Shown here in pieces: positions 53,078 to 63,710 of a DNA stretch of 64,000 nt; positions within the stretch are counted from its first letter, which is position 1; each line of letters begins with the position of its first letter. A program made the position numbers and the translations under genes. The notes under the pieces were generated by a model that did not search any database, was not told the DNA's origin, and saw nothing but the letters and a program-made list of their open reading frames with translations. This stretch comes from Amblyornis subalaris (taxonomy: Eukaryota > Chordata > Aves > Passeriformes > Ptilonorhynchidae), in the NCBI GenBank assembly GCA_018881555.1, contig JACAXG010000014.1, forward strand, positions 4,792,697-4,856,696. Reading direction: 5' to 3'.

Positions 53078-53889
53078 GATTCTGCAGTTTTCAGACACTA
53101 AACTGCAGAACAACTTTTTGGGTTTGTGCATCAAACTGCCACCACATGCACTGACTCGGTATGCTAAAACTTGGGTTTCCATGTGCCAGCCAGAACTGTT
53201 TAGAGCATTCAGTCAACAGACAAAGTTAGGAATAACAGTGTCTGTTGTCTTGATCCTGTTTTCTTACTGTCTGTGAGATTTTACAGCATCACAGACCTCA
53301 AAGGAGACACAATGCTCCTGGTTCAGCACATCCCGATGTTTTGCTAACATAAAAATGCAGATTAATTTTCATAAGCTTACACAGCCATGTTAGAAAATAA
53401 CCCCAATTTGCTAAAACCTTGATACTTTTTTCATATGAATCTTAAGTGCACATCATGTCCTGCCTGCATGGCTGTAGTCTGCAGCTCAACTTCCTGGCTC
53501 AAGAAGGGTTTAATTTTGTTTAAAAATCAAATAAACTGTTCTTCTGTAAATAGCATTGGTATCCACAACCAAAGAGCAAAAATGCTCAAAAATCTCCAGG
53601 GCACAAGCTAATTATAACTGTAATATTTGTCCTTGTCAGGGATTGTTATTAACGTTTGTTTAACTGTTTGGGAGTCCCCAGCTCAAAACAGTTAGAAATA
53701 AATCTAAGGGAGGAGGAGAGTTACTCTAGGGATAACTTGCTTGAGGTTTAGCCCTTTGTACGAAACATTTTCCATAAACGCTTTTCTTTGGAAGCAACTG
53801 TAGTAAACTACCAGAGAGCTCTCGGTCTTTCTCTCTCACACACACAAGCACACGCATCCTTCGGAAAAACAGAGCAAGAGGACTCGTAC

Positions 53890-54643
53890 CTAACATTTTC
53901 ACAGTTTGCTTGTTGTTCTTATCCCTGATGACAGTGTTTGGGCCGATGTTCTTTCTCTTCCTCCTCCAGAGCTTCCTCCCGATGAGGCTGTACAGCACGG
54001 TCAGGCAAAACACGGGCAGGAAGAAGAAGATGCTGGAGGTCCAGACCATGATGGTGAGCAGCCCCGAGCGGACGGCGTACTCTGTGGCGCGGCACTCGTT
54101 GGTGCTCAGGGGGTTCGTGCCGTTCTCGTGCTCGACCCCCACCAGGATGAAGATGGGGCCGGCGCTGATGAAGGAGACGGCCCAGAGGAAGAGGATGACC
54201 AGCTTGACCTTCCCCTTGGTGATGATGACTTTAGCTCGCAGGGGGAAGCAGATGGCCACGTACCGCTCCACGCTGAGCGCCGTGATGTTGAGGATGGTGG
54301 AGTAGGTGCAGCTCTCGCTGATGAACTGGAAGAGCTTGCAGAGGAGGTCCCCGAAGTTCCAGGGCTGGTACTGCCAGAGGCGGAAGAGGTCCAGGGGCAT
54401 GCAGAGGAAGATGAGCAGGTCGGAGAAGGCCATGCTGGACAGGTAGAAGTTGGTGGTGGTCCTCATGTCCCGGAACCGNGACACCACCAGCATGGTCATG
54501 AGGTTGCCGATGATCCCGATGACGAAGAGCAGCACGCAGGCGACGGTGATGCCGGTCAGCACGGGCACGGGGAACAGGTGCAGCGGGGGCTCGGCGCCCG
54601 TCCGGTTCTCCGCGCCGCGGCCGCCCGCGCTCCCCTCCCGCAT
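53890..54643 (-). CDS. GHSR: GHSR exon 1: N-terminus and helices 1-5
   Basis: The exon opens with ATG at 54641-54643 in a favourable context (A at -3) and gives 251 codons plus one base before GTACGAG. It has a short extracellular N-terminus with an N-glycosylation site (NRT, residues 13-15) and helix 1 with GN47. Helix 2 carries Asp75 and helix 3 has Glu110, equivalent to human Glu124 that contacts ghrelin. The ERY motif is at 126-128, and Cys102 and Cys184 form the canonical disulfide. Helix 5 ends in a basic loop (KLWRRKRKN). N at 54479 lies in TCN, so residue 55 is Ser. The exon is GC-rich, which leaves long meaningless open frames on the plus strand. Confidence 0.97.
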
Positions 54644-55200
54644 CCTGGCGCCGCGGGCTGCGCATCCCCGCCCGGCGCGGCGCGGCCCGACCCGCGCGGT
54701 CCCCGCTGCGCGCCCGGGCAGGTGCGGGGCCGGGGGCGGGGAGGGACGGGCAGGGACGGGCGGCCCCGCTCCGCCTCCCCGGGCTCTGCCGCCGCTCCCC
54801 CCGGCCCGGGGCGGGCGGGCGCTCCGCGCGTCACAGGAGACGTGGGCGCGGAGCGGCCGCGCTGCGACCCCTGCGGCCGCTCCGCCCGAGCCCGAAAACT
54901 TTCTTCCCGGCCCCCCGGTGCAGGAGGACTCAGCCCGGCGGGGCTCACGGCTGGCAGCTCCCGGTCCGCCCCTGGTCCCTACCCCGGGGCGCCGGGCAGG
55001 TGCGGGTGCCGCCGGTCCGTGCTCCCGCAGCCCCGGTGCCGTGCNCCGGCCGGCACTGTCAGCGCTCGGTGCCCGCGCCCATCCCCGCGCTGCGCTCGGC
55101 GCCCGCGGCCGGTCCCGCAGCGATGGGTGCGATCGCTGCCTCCTCNCTCTGTATCTTTGCTCTGCCCTTGGATCTTGGCAGGAGCCCGGCGCCGCTCCAG
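54560..55200. promoter_or_regulatory. GHSR: CpG island over the 5' end and likely promoter of GHSR
   Basis: About 640 bp with dense CpG and GC-box motifs (for example CGGGGGCGGG at 54731-54740 and GGGGCGGGCGGGCG near 54809). It overlaps the start codon region and extends upstream on the minus strand. No TATA box is obvious. The transcription start cannot be placed from sequence alone. The plus-strand frames here are by-products of high GC. Confidence 0.7.
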
Positions 55201-55609
55201 TTCAGTGAAGCCGCAGTAGTCACCCGCTTCTACGTGATTTACCTGCAATTAAATTTCGATTCAGCGTGTTACTGCTGTCCTGTGCTCTGCCCTTTGCAGG
55301 CACAGACAGAACCGTGCTTCCCCAGCTGCAGGCTCCTACTTATTATGCTAAAGGATAATGTTGTACCCAAGAAGAAACGAGAAGGAAGCAGAACAAGGTG
55401 AGATCAGGGGCAGTAAAGTGACTCCCTGCACATCTGTGTANGGTGCATCTCTCCACCTTTCCAACTTGTCCCCCCAAATTGCCAGGGAGTGTGTGCTGCA
55501 GCACCATCTTTTTTCACTCCTGTCTATCTAGAGGGGCTGCATCCCTTGTACCCCGTCTCTCAGGTGGCAACCAGTGCTCTGAATCCACGTTGGCATCTAG
55601 CTTAACCAT

Positions 55610-55720
55610 TGAATCATGGAACGGTTTGGGTTGGAAGGAACCTTAGAGCTCATCTCGTTCCCACCCCCTGCCATGCGCAGGGACGCCTTGCACTAGACCA
55701 GGCTGCTCAGAGCTCACTCC
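55610..55720 (-). mobile_element. CR1 3' fragment, antisense
   Basis: GAATCATGGAACGGTTTGGG, TTGGAAGGAACCTTAGAGCT, CACCCCCTGCCATGC and CACTAGACCAGGCTGCTCAG, the inverted CR1 3' end. Confidence 0.92.
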
Positions 55721-56550
55721 AGTTCGGCTGGGGAGCAGGTTTATGCTGTTTCCCGGGTGCACTCACACGTGTTTACACCACCACTGCCATTCCCATTTCA
55801 TGGCTGCACAGCTTTATTGAAGGGTAGCTAGAGCANCAGCGTGGTGTGACACAATGCTGGGTTACTCTGCCCGTGCCTCTGAATGTGCCTGTTGTCTGTA
55901 CTTTNCCTTCCATAACCATGCAAGCATTGGCCTTAGTGCCTTGTCCNTATCCTAATTTGTTTGATATATTTCTGCGGTTTCACTGGAATCAGTATTCTCA
56001 TTCCTGCTCATGAACTGTGAGACAGTTTTGCAGCAAGTTACTCAACAGTTGCTAAATTTTGTGAGGGNTGGCTGCACATTAATTGCAGTTGAAAAGGAGG
56101 AAGGGCCTAATGTACTTCTCACTTTGTCTATCCAGCTGCCTGTATAGTAGTGTTATATGCATCTGAATAAAAATCGTGGGCTTTATGCCACCAACACGCA
56201 GTTATTTCATATTAGAATTGTGTCCCCAATCTAATTTACATGACATTGCATTATATTAGGGGGGAGACGGCAACTGCCTCTGTCGTTAGGCTGCCAAATA
56301 CTTTGTGTTATTATAAGGAATTATTTCACTCTTTTTTTAAAATTTCTTTTCCCTAATAAATTCTCAGACCAGTGGTGTTAGCTGCAGGATGTTGATATTT
56401 GCCAGAGAAGATGGCCCAAAGCTATAAATGTGACTTTCTATGTAGAGAGGATCCTTCATTCTCTTGAAGTTCTTTCAGTTTTGCTGAGCTGGATCTTGTC
56501 AAAAGTGACCATTTCCTTTTCCCTAGGGAGAGAAAAGCTTCCCCCCCCCC

Positions 56551-56589
56551 NNNNNNNNNNNNNNNNNNNNNNNNNNNNNNNNNNNNNNN
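56551..56589. other. Assembly gap (39 N) after a C homopolymer
   Basis: Ten consecutive C bases (56541-56550) run into 39 Ns. The sequence resumes in unrelated AT-rich DNA. Failure to sequence a G/C tract is the likely cause. Confidence 0.97.
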
Positions 56590-58054
56590 TATTCCTTATT
56601 AAAATAGTAACTGAACTGTGGTGTGTATATCAAAATCAAGCACCCATCAGTGGGTCAGGGCCAGATTTGTACACTCCAGACAACTTGAGCTTGCAATGCA
56701 ATGATTTAACAATTAATTCCCTGGGAGTCTGATGGGCTGAGTGACGAGCCAATTGGATCAGAACTGGCAGTTGTACTTCAAATCCAGGAACATTGATCTC
56801 CTCCTTAGAAGGGTATCATGAGTCAAGCGCTTCTCTGGCTGCTTTTCCCGCATGGAATTGGGTCAGGGCCAGAAAAAAATGTCTGCTGAGAGCAAAGAAA
56901 AGCAGCTTTAGTTTTCTGATTCTTTCTGATTTCTTAGGCAATTGCAGGCCAAATTTTGATGGAATATAAAGAATGGTCATCCCAAAAACTTTGCACAGTA
57001 ATGGATTCCTGCTTCTGCTTTGCATATGCTGAAGGACAGAGGTGCAGATAGTGGTGATGGAAGAAGTAAAAGCTGTGAGAGAAGACAGCTTTAGGCTCCC
57101 AAAAGTTATCTGCTAGCNCTCAGCTGCAAGAATATCAGTTTTATGTTGCCAACAAGATAACAGAGGAGTCATTGGTCTTATTGCAATGAGGGAAATGGAG
57201 TAAAAGAGGCAGAAGTTAAGTACTTTTTATTCAGTTTTATCCACTAGCTGGATGCATGAACAAACCAGATATTAAAAAGATCATTTTAAAAAACACATTA
57301 TACTGGATATTTACCTTTCATGGAACACTTAAAATATTGGTGTTTTTCTTCAGTAGCTTCAAAGCATTGTTGAGCAGTGGAGATGAGGTAGAAGAGAGTT
57401 TCTGTTTATGGAGGTTTGAGGTCTCTCTCCTATGTTCCATTCTTTCCATTTACTTCTCATCCAGTAAAGTTCTAATCCTTGTTTATATCATTGTTTGTTG
57501 TCATGGAAATATCTGAAGGCTTTGAATATAGAATGATTATGTGTTTCTTGTGGAGAGAAGAAACTGGAAAACAGACTTCAAGGCAGATATTCATTTTAAA
57601 ATGATGTNCCTCCAACAACTCAGAGAAAAGCAAATTCAGGGGTTTTTATTATATCCAGGGACAGAAGGTGTTTTGACTGCTGTTGTAAATNTGGTTTGGA
57701 GCAGAAGGTAGCACCTGGTGTATGCTTTCAAAGGTTATGGTTTAGCAACCCTCCTCACTGTGGAGTGCTGATGGAATAGCAGTAATCCAACTTAATAATC
57801 TAAAACCCAGAATGGGCTCAAATTACTTCACAGTTGTTTATATGGCAGTAATACCTGGCAAGCAGACTTCCAAGCACTGCTAGTTTATTAATCAGCAACG
57901 CTGTGCTCTGAGGTACCTAATTCAGAGGTAGCTGGTCTCGACTCACCTTTTTGCTGTGCTCCAGCTCACTGTGTCACTGGGTCACAGCTGGGCACCTGTC
58001 CCTCTTCCTCAGAATCCTTCTCCAGCTGGGGAGAGAACATGATCCACTGGTGTA

Positions 58055-58382
58055 GTGGTTCCAGCCCCTGCCATAGGCAGGGACACCTTCCATAGACCAG
58101 GCTGCTCCAAGCCCCATCCAACCCGGCCTTGGACACTTCCAGGGATGGGGCAGACACAGGTTCTCTGGGCAGCCTGTGCAAGGGCCTCACCACCCTCACA
58201 GGGAAGATTTGCTCCCCAATATCCCATCTAGCCCCGCCCTCTGGCAGTGGGAAGCCATTCCCCTTTGTCCTGTCGTTCTGTGCCCTTGTGAAAAGTCCCT
58301 CTCCAGCTTTCTTGGAACCCCTCTAGGTCCTGGAAGATGCTATAAGGTCTCCCAGAGCCTTCTCTTCTCCATGCTGAACAAG
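58055..58382 (-). mobile_element. CR1 LINE fragment, antisense, longest in window
   Basis: About 330 bp of inverted CR1. It has CCAGCCCCTGCCATAGGCAG, CATAGACCAGGCTGCTCCAA, TTGGACACTTCCAGGGATGG, GGGCAGCCTGTGCAAGGGCC and TCACCACCCTCACAGGGAAG. It then extends into the more 5' part with AAAGTCCCTCTCCAGCTTTC, TTGGAACCCCTCTAGGTCC and TCTCCATGCTGAACAA. Confidence 0.93.
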
Positions 58383-59764
58383 TGTCTTCTACTGTGGTTT
58401 GGTAATGGGTAACGATCAGATGTTCTGCTACTAAATAAGAATTCCCGGTGCTTAAATAATTGCTAAAGTCCAGAAACATGAGGAGTACCTCAAGGGAAAT
58501 GCTCAGAATTTTGTACTCTGGTCACAAGATCATTTTCAGGGATTTCTTCAGCCTAGTGCCTCCATGTGCTGTTCACCAGCTGGGGTCTGGAAGGCAGTCA
58601 TATGGGATTACACAATATGGCATTGCTCCATGGTTTGCATTTTGCCCTTTGCGATCATTTGTGGCATTTAATGGATTATAGCTGATACCAATCAATGTCA
58701 GGGAAATTATTTAAGACAGGTTTGTTATGGAAGCCACCAATAATCACTGCAAGACGAAATAATTATTTAGTAAAAACATTTTATATAAAAGGCATGTAGA
58801 AAAATTTACAATATTCACATGTTAATGCAACCTACAAAAGTTTGCTACATCTGTCATACAGCATAAAGTGAGATGAAAAGTATGATTCAGGATATGACAC
58901 AAACAGAACTTGCTATATTTTTCCATTCTTCTTCAAACATGTCCTGTTTATCCCTTGATAATCTTCCCCCAAGATAATATCTGGCAAACATGCCTTCAGA
59001 TCACTCAGAAAATTATTATTTGGTGTGATTCCTGTTGCAATATGCTCTGCATGCAGAGACCAAACCTGGGAACAGGGGTCACTCCTGTGCTTAAATCACA
59101 AAGCTCAGTCCATTTTCAAGAACCCACAGAAGTTGTTTCTCCAGGATAGCAGACATACAGGTGTGTAGGGAATGGCTCTGTTCTCCAGCCTTTTCTGGCA
59201 GAGGGAAAATTTCTGAATTAAATACTGACATCAGAAAGAAAACTGTAGAAATTATTTTCTGTTCTCTGTCAAAACAGATGATTTGAGAAGGAGGCAAACC
59301 AAAGCGTTCCAGCAAATGGTGAAGAATTTCACACATTTGATTGCCACGGAAAACAGTGTGTGTGACACTGTTAAAACAGCAGGCAAAAGTTAAAACTCAT
59401 TATTTTAGGCCTACACTGGTGTGTTTCTTTGCCCTAGCTTGCCAAAAGGAGGGTATTCCTGAAATTCTCCTCTTGCTGCTCCAACACAGCAGCGAGAACG
59501 GCAAAACAGACACGGGGGCTCGTGTCTGTGAATTCCCTCCTGTTGGCTGAGCAGTAGGATGAACGATGCCTGTTTACTGGTGAGGCCCATGTGCAGGGGC
59601 TGCTCAGTGATTTAATTACCACGACACGCAGGTGGATGTGAGGGTTCCCACGGCAACCTCAGTGTATTCAGAAAATAGACAGTCAGACTTTCTCCTGCCA
59701 TCACTCTGTTGATGTAAAGTAANATTTGCAGAGCTGTCTTCNTNTCCCTCCATTTTTTNNAAAT

Positions 59765-59770
59765 TTTATT
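59765..59770 (-). promoter_or_regulatory. TNFSF10: Candidate poly(A) signal of TNFSF10
   Basis: TTTATT on the plus strand reads AATAAA on the minus strand, about 1.35 kb past the TNFSF10 stop. Tentative. Confidence 0.3.
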
Positions 59771-61123
59771 TTCACCTTCTCTTCCGCACTGCTTTCTCTG
59801 AATCTGGTTAAAATGCGTTCATGGTGCAACCTGCTATTCCTCCACCCTCAATGCTACAGATGTGCTGATTTACAATACCTGACTTTTGGTGTGAATTGAG
59901 CCCATACGGCTTAAACTTTCAAATCTTTTTAATATAAAATAGTCCTTCTCATAGAGTTAAAAAAATATAGTGATAATTGTTTTTAAAAAAGTATTTAAGA
60001 AAAAAAAAGTTACCAAAATTTTCCGCCCATTCCTTAAAATAAAATCAAATAATTACAGCATTACCTAAATAAGCAGCATTTTTGTAAGTACAGATAGTTG
60101 TGTCTATTTCCCTTAAAATGTTAGTCATAGGGGTGTGTTATTCTGCATTACATCCTACCAAACACAGACCAGTACAAACAAACATGGAAGAATCTTGTCA
60201 TGCCTAACTTGCTGCAAATTTCTCACAGAATTCACTATTTACAGAAACCCACCTTTTTTTTTCTGGATCAAGTTCTTGCTGTCAACAAGTGTAACAGCAA
60301 CTACATTACTGAACTTACTGGGAGCCTGGTGAAATGTTTGCAGCACAGTAATTAAGTAAATAGGCACTGTTACAATATGTTGATCAAAACACAGATCGAT
60401 TTCAAAAGCTCTTCAGTGCCATTCCAGCAGCTGTTTTTATGTACAATATCCCGAATAAGACAAACACGTTTACTCAAGACGTGATCCTGGAAAATGCTTA
60501 AGCACATACTCAATTTCAAGCATGTGGATACCCTGATTTAGTCAGACTGCTTAAAATTAATTAGGTGCTTAAGTGCTTTGTTAGACGAGGTGAAGACGTG
60601 CAGCTTCTGCAAAACTCCTGTTCAAAAAGCTTACAGAGAAATTCCACAGGCACTTGGGAAACAGCATCTACGAAGGCTCCTTCCAGGAGCTGAGATATTC
60701 AAGACAGGGTCCCGATGGAGACCACAAAGAAAATTTGATATGCAGTCTCAGCCTTGAGTAACCAGACCTGGAGCATCCTCCATCCGTCGTGCCGCAGCTG
60801 AGCCGGCCGCGAGCATCCCTGCTGGTGGTGAGCGCCTCCCTGCCCGGGGTTCTGGCCAAAGGTATCACCTGTGGGGTGTGAATCCCTCACACATTCCCAG
60901 CCTGGCTGCCTGTGCCTGCACAGAGCACTGCCAACCACAGCCAGCTGCTGCTGCTGCTGCTCTTCCTGGCTGCTGGGAGAGAACTTGGCACGGTCGGACC
61001 TCACGGAGAGTGAGCTGAGAAAGGGGAGTCTGCTCTCGATACAGCTTCTGCTTATAACCCCCTATTTTACAGAATTTTAAGCTGGCCCTGACTAGAAAAA
61101 CCGGGCCATTTGGGATTNGTGTC
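59771..61123 (-). other. TNFSF10: Likely TNFSF10 3' untranslated region
   Basis: Follows the TAG at 61124-61126 on the minus strand. It includes a short CTG/CAG repeat at 60945-60960 and AT-rich sequence. The far end is uncertain because it rests on one AATAAA match. Open frames inside it have no support. Confidence 0.5.
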
Positions 61124-61572
61124 CTAACCAATCATAAAGGCTCCAAAGAAACTCGCTTCTTTGTCCATGTCAACCATGTCACTGTTGCTGACCGAGACAA
61201 AGATCCTGTCCTCTCTNTTCAGCTGAAACACACCACCTTGATAGATGGAATAAAGTCCATACTCNGCCTTTTTAGACCAGCAGCTCGTTCTTGCACTTTT
61301 CATGAGCAAAATGGGCTCAGGGTAGTTAGTCAGTTTGTAAACATACTGGACAAGCTGTTTGGGGTTCCTGATCTGTCCCAGCAAATCTGAATCCTCGTTC
61401 TCGTTTTCGCGGAAGCGGAAGTAAATTTGTGAGTAGATGTAATAAAAGCCTGTCTGGGGAATCACTAAGTCGCCATTTCTCAGCTCCACGTTGTAAAGGA
61501 AAGAATGCCCTTTCCTTGATGATTCCCAGTTGTTTATTTTGTGTCCAATCCCTCTTCTGGGCAAGGGATTTA
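61124..61572 (-). CDS. TNFSF10: TNFSF10 last exon: TNF-homology domain
   Basis: 449 bp after a T-rich tract and the acceptor CCCCAAG (minus strand). It opens with two bases completing an Ile codon and ends with TAG at 61124-61126. Recognisable THD landmarks in order are INNWESSRKGHSFL, GFYYIYSQIYFRFR, VQYVYKLTNYPEPILLMKSA, the zinc-site Cys in TSCWSK, EYGLYSIYQGGVF, DRIFVSVSN and the C-terminal ASFFGAFMIG. The loop RENENEDSDLLGQIRNPK is several residues longer than in the human protein. N at 61265 is in GCN (Ala regardless). N at 61217 is in AAN (Lys or Asn). Confidence 0.96.
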
Positions 61573-62254
61573 CTTGGGGAAAAAAAAAAAGAGAAATCTT
61601 AATTTAAAAAGCAGATAGTGAAGTCAGGTGTCTGCTAGCTGAGGTTTTTAATAACAAAGTAAGGAAACCTGCTCCTCCAAGCAGTTCATTAGGTCCATTC
61701 TCACAATTTGGTGGTCCATAAGTAACCTTTATGCAGGAATTAACATGAACTGCATATTATTCTTAATTTCTGTGCTCCCAAATAAGAGAAAAAACATGTT
61801 GTTACTTAGTAACAAAGTTAAAATATCCTTTAGTGTCTGATACCCTCTGAAGCTGCAGAAACCCAACCNAGCCCTTCATTAACATGGCCTGAATGTCAAG
61901 TCTCTCCTGTCTGTCTCACATTTCTAATAGGTCTGTCACCATAGCAGCTGGGTCTCACACATCCAACAGAAGGAAATGAAAGGACAGAAAAGAGGAAAAC
62001 TTAACATCAGGAAGAAGGACATTTCATTTCTTTTCCTCTAATGAAGGTTCCAAATGAAAAGTTAGGGAGGTACCCAGAGGAAATGGGCTTTCTCCCTGTT
62101 TGGTGAGAATCAGTGGAAAAAACCCCAATGCCTGGGACAAGATGATTTGTTTCCTCCTATTAACTCAAGTATTAAAAAGTGCATGTAAGCATGAGGCTAG
62201 CAAGGAGAGAGTAACTTCTGTGATCTTTAAGTGCTGTTAAAGGTTTTCCCTTAC
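61573..62254 (-). other. TNFSF10: TNFSF10 intron
   Basis: 682 bp from the donor GTAAGG to the acceptor at 61573-61574, with no recognised element. Confidence 0.85.
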
Positions 62255-62377
62255 TGCGTGAGGACAGGGCGCTCCTCCTGCTGCTGCTGCCCGTCAGGTG
62301 CGCCGCGATCCTGCGGAGGGGACCCCGCGGCNGCTGCTGCTGCCCCTCGGAGTGTGGCAGTGTCAGGGTTCTCTCAA
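62255..62377 (-). CDS. TNFSF10: TNFSF10 stalk exon preceding the THD
   Basis: 123 bp between TTCCCTTAG and GTAAGG on the minus strand. It begins with TT (completing Val) and ends with A (completing Ile with the next exon). It encodes ERTLTLPHSEGQQQ, then PRGPLRRIAAHLTGSSSRRS and ALSSR. RIAAHLTG corresponds to the conserved VAAHITG that begins the THD. Two short CAG/AGC tracts give QQQ and SSS, and N at 62332 lies in CNG inside the first. The exon is far more GC-rich than its neighbours. The frame continues open past the donor, but the phase match with both flanking exons supports splicing here. Confidence 0.9.
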
Positions 62378-63060
62378 CTAAGGGAAGGCGAGGAAAGAAA
62401 CCCCACGTCAGAAGCAAGAACGTTAGAAAGCACGTCTGCTCCACCCNAATCGCTTTTAAGGAATAGGTATGGCATTATTTGAATTGATTAAATCACACAC
62501 TGAGTGCTGTGGGTTGGCCAATAAGGCTCAAATTCCACTTTCGCTCTTGCTCTTGAAATGTCTTTATATTCCTCTTGTATGTTCTTCTTTTTCTCCTCCC
62601 CTCCGCTCTAAGTAATCAATAGACAAAATAACCCATAGCACTTGATTTTATGGTTAAAAATTCCTAATCTGCTCTGTGAATTTCCACGTGGAGGTTGTAA
62701 TGCTTTCTCCCAGCATCTTTAGAGCTGTGTGAGCTTCAGCAGAGATATTCCTTAACAGATCTCTGCAGCTCCACGCTGCGTATTCCAGGAGCTGGGATAC
62801 TGGGAAGGCTGTTTAAACGTCCCCATAACACCATGGGACTCAGGTCCTCTGCATCCACCTTGGTTACCTTGCTCTGACCNCTTGACCATATTGCTGGCTC
62901 CTGAAAATTTACCTCCTAGTAATAAGTAATCATTTTTCAATGACTTGATGCCAGTACAAGATCTTAGTTGGTTTTCTGCACTTCTAAAAAATCAAGTCAC
63001 TACACATCAGGTGCCACTAGCAGCTCCTTTTTGCCANAGATAATAAAATTATTATATTAC
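62378..63060 (-). other. TNFSF10: TNFSF10 intron
   Basis: 683 bp, donor GTAATA and acceptor TTAG. No recognised element. Confidence 0.82.
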
Positions 63061-63103
63061 CGTTGACTGCAGATATGTTTTCCTCGTAGCTTCTTGACAT
63101 CAT
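63061..63103 (-). CDS. TNFSF10: TNFSF10 small stalk exon (43 bp)
   Basis: Between TTTGTTGGCAG and GTAATA on the minus strand. It encodes MMSRSYEENISAVN in phase 0 plus one base of Val. The segment aligns in character with the human stalk exon (MILRTSEETIS), including Met at the exon start and the Ser-x-Glu-Glu core. It contains an NIS glycosylation sequon. The exon is too short for frame-based detection and was placed by splice sites and phase. Confidence 0.85.
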
Positions 63104-63607
63104 CTGCCAACAAACACAGAGAAAACGAATTAGCTTGTCAGCTAAAGCTAACAGGTACAGGAAAACCACACTTTTTTACTCATGAATAAAGGGTATTCTG
63201 GATTTGATCAACAAGCAAATAGAAAAGAAAAAAGCACCTATTAATTTGCTGTAGTAAAGAATTTCTGCATTTACGTCTCTTACATAATGAAAGACATGGG
63301 AAAGCATTTTCAAGAGATCAGGTGTAAGACTATTGAAAAATCTGACCCTCATGCTTCCCTCAANTAAAAGAGAGTGTCCAAGCACCAGCTTTCATTTGCA
63401 GAATATCTGGCAGTGTGAAGTTCTGTGGGATCTTAGATCTGAGAAATTAATTTATTTTTATACCCCTACCTATCTATCTAAGCTCTTAAGCCAGTATATT
63501 TTACCTTGTGCATTCCCCTTCTTCATAAGTGTTTGCTGACTGCTGAAACAAACCAGTTTGGTACTGACAGTGGTGCAGCTGCAGCAAGTGTGGTGATGGT
63601 TTGAGGT

Positions 63608-63639
63608 GATTCACCTGGGTGATGATTTACCTGGGTGAC
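63608..63639. repeat. Tandem pair of a 16-bp unit
   Basis: GATTCACCTGGGTGAT followed directly by GATTTACCTGGGTGAC, two mismatches. Confidence 0.88.
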
Positions 63640-63691
63640 TAAGATAGGCCTGTATTGCCATTTATTGTTGGGTTCTGTCCTGTCACTATCC

Positions 63692-63710
63692 TAGTAGTAG
63701 TAGTAGTAGT
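63692..63710. repeat. TAG trinucleotide repeat
   Basis: Six TAG units plus one T in a TNFSF10 intron. Confidence 0.92.

Larger units (their letters stand above)
50727..53889 (-). other. GHSR: GHSR intron with a CR1 fragment and simple repeats
   Basis: 3163 bp. The donor is GTACGAG (53889 downwards) and the acceptor is TTTTAG. It contains an imperfect 22-bp tandem repeat at 51134-51177, an antisense CR1 end at 51614-51740 and a GCA repeat at 53059-53077. The first 164 bases (53889 down to 53726) are open in the exon 1 frame. Confidence 0.9.
49800..54643 (-). other. GHSR: GHSR gene (ghrelin receptor), two coding exons
   Basis: Complete receptor on the minus strand. Exon 1 (53890-54643) and exon 2 (50422-50726) join through a split Val codon into 352 residues, close to the roughly 347 known for chicken. 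Growth hormone secretagogue receptor is a class A GPCR for acyl-ghrelin that signals mainly through Gq. In vertebrates it controls growth hormone release and feeding. The two-exon structure, with the intron between helices 5 and 6, is conserved in the family. The motilin receptor is the nearest relative, but the sequence (FISESCTYSTILNITALSVE, VISQYCNLVSFVLFYLSAAI) and the TNFSF10 neighbour identify GHSR. The 3' end at about 49800 is inferred from a poly(A) signal. Confidence 0.95.
55250..59760. other. Intergenic region between GHSR and TNFSF10
   Basis: About 4.5 kb upstream of GHSR and downstream of TNFSF10. It contains antisense CR1 fragments at 55610 and 58055, an assembly gap at 56551-56589, and no supported gene. 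Confidence 0.7.

Noticed and set aside
54450..55208. 252-codon plus-strand open frame over the GHSR 5' region
   Set aside because: Same GC-rich artefact as above, overlapping it in another frame.
53906..55219. 437-codon plus-strand open frame, the longest in the window
   Set aside because: It is antisense to GHSR exon 1 and the CpG island. It has low-complexity Gly/Pro/Arg/Asp composition and no motif, and its length is explained by high GC.
60945..60960. CTG repeat considered as part of a coding exon
   Set aside because: It lies downstream of the TNFSF10 stop on the minus strand, in the presumed 3' UTR.
63505..63542. Minus-strand segment with an AG acceptor and GTAAAA donor, a candidate upstream TNFSF10 exon
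   Set aside because: The next exon needs a frame ending in phase 0, and in that frame the segment contains an in-frame TGA. It also does not resemble the TRAIL stalk.
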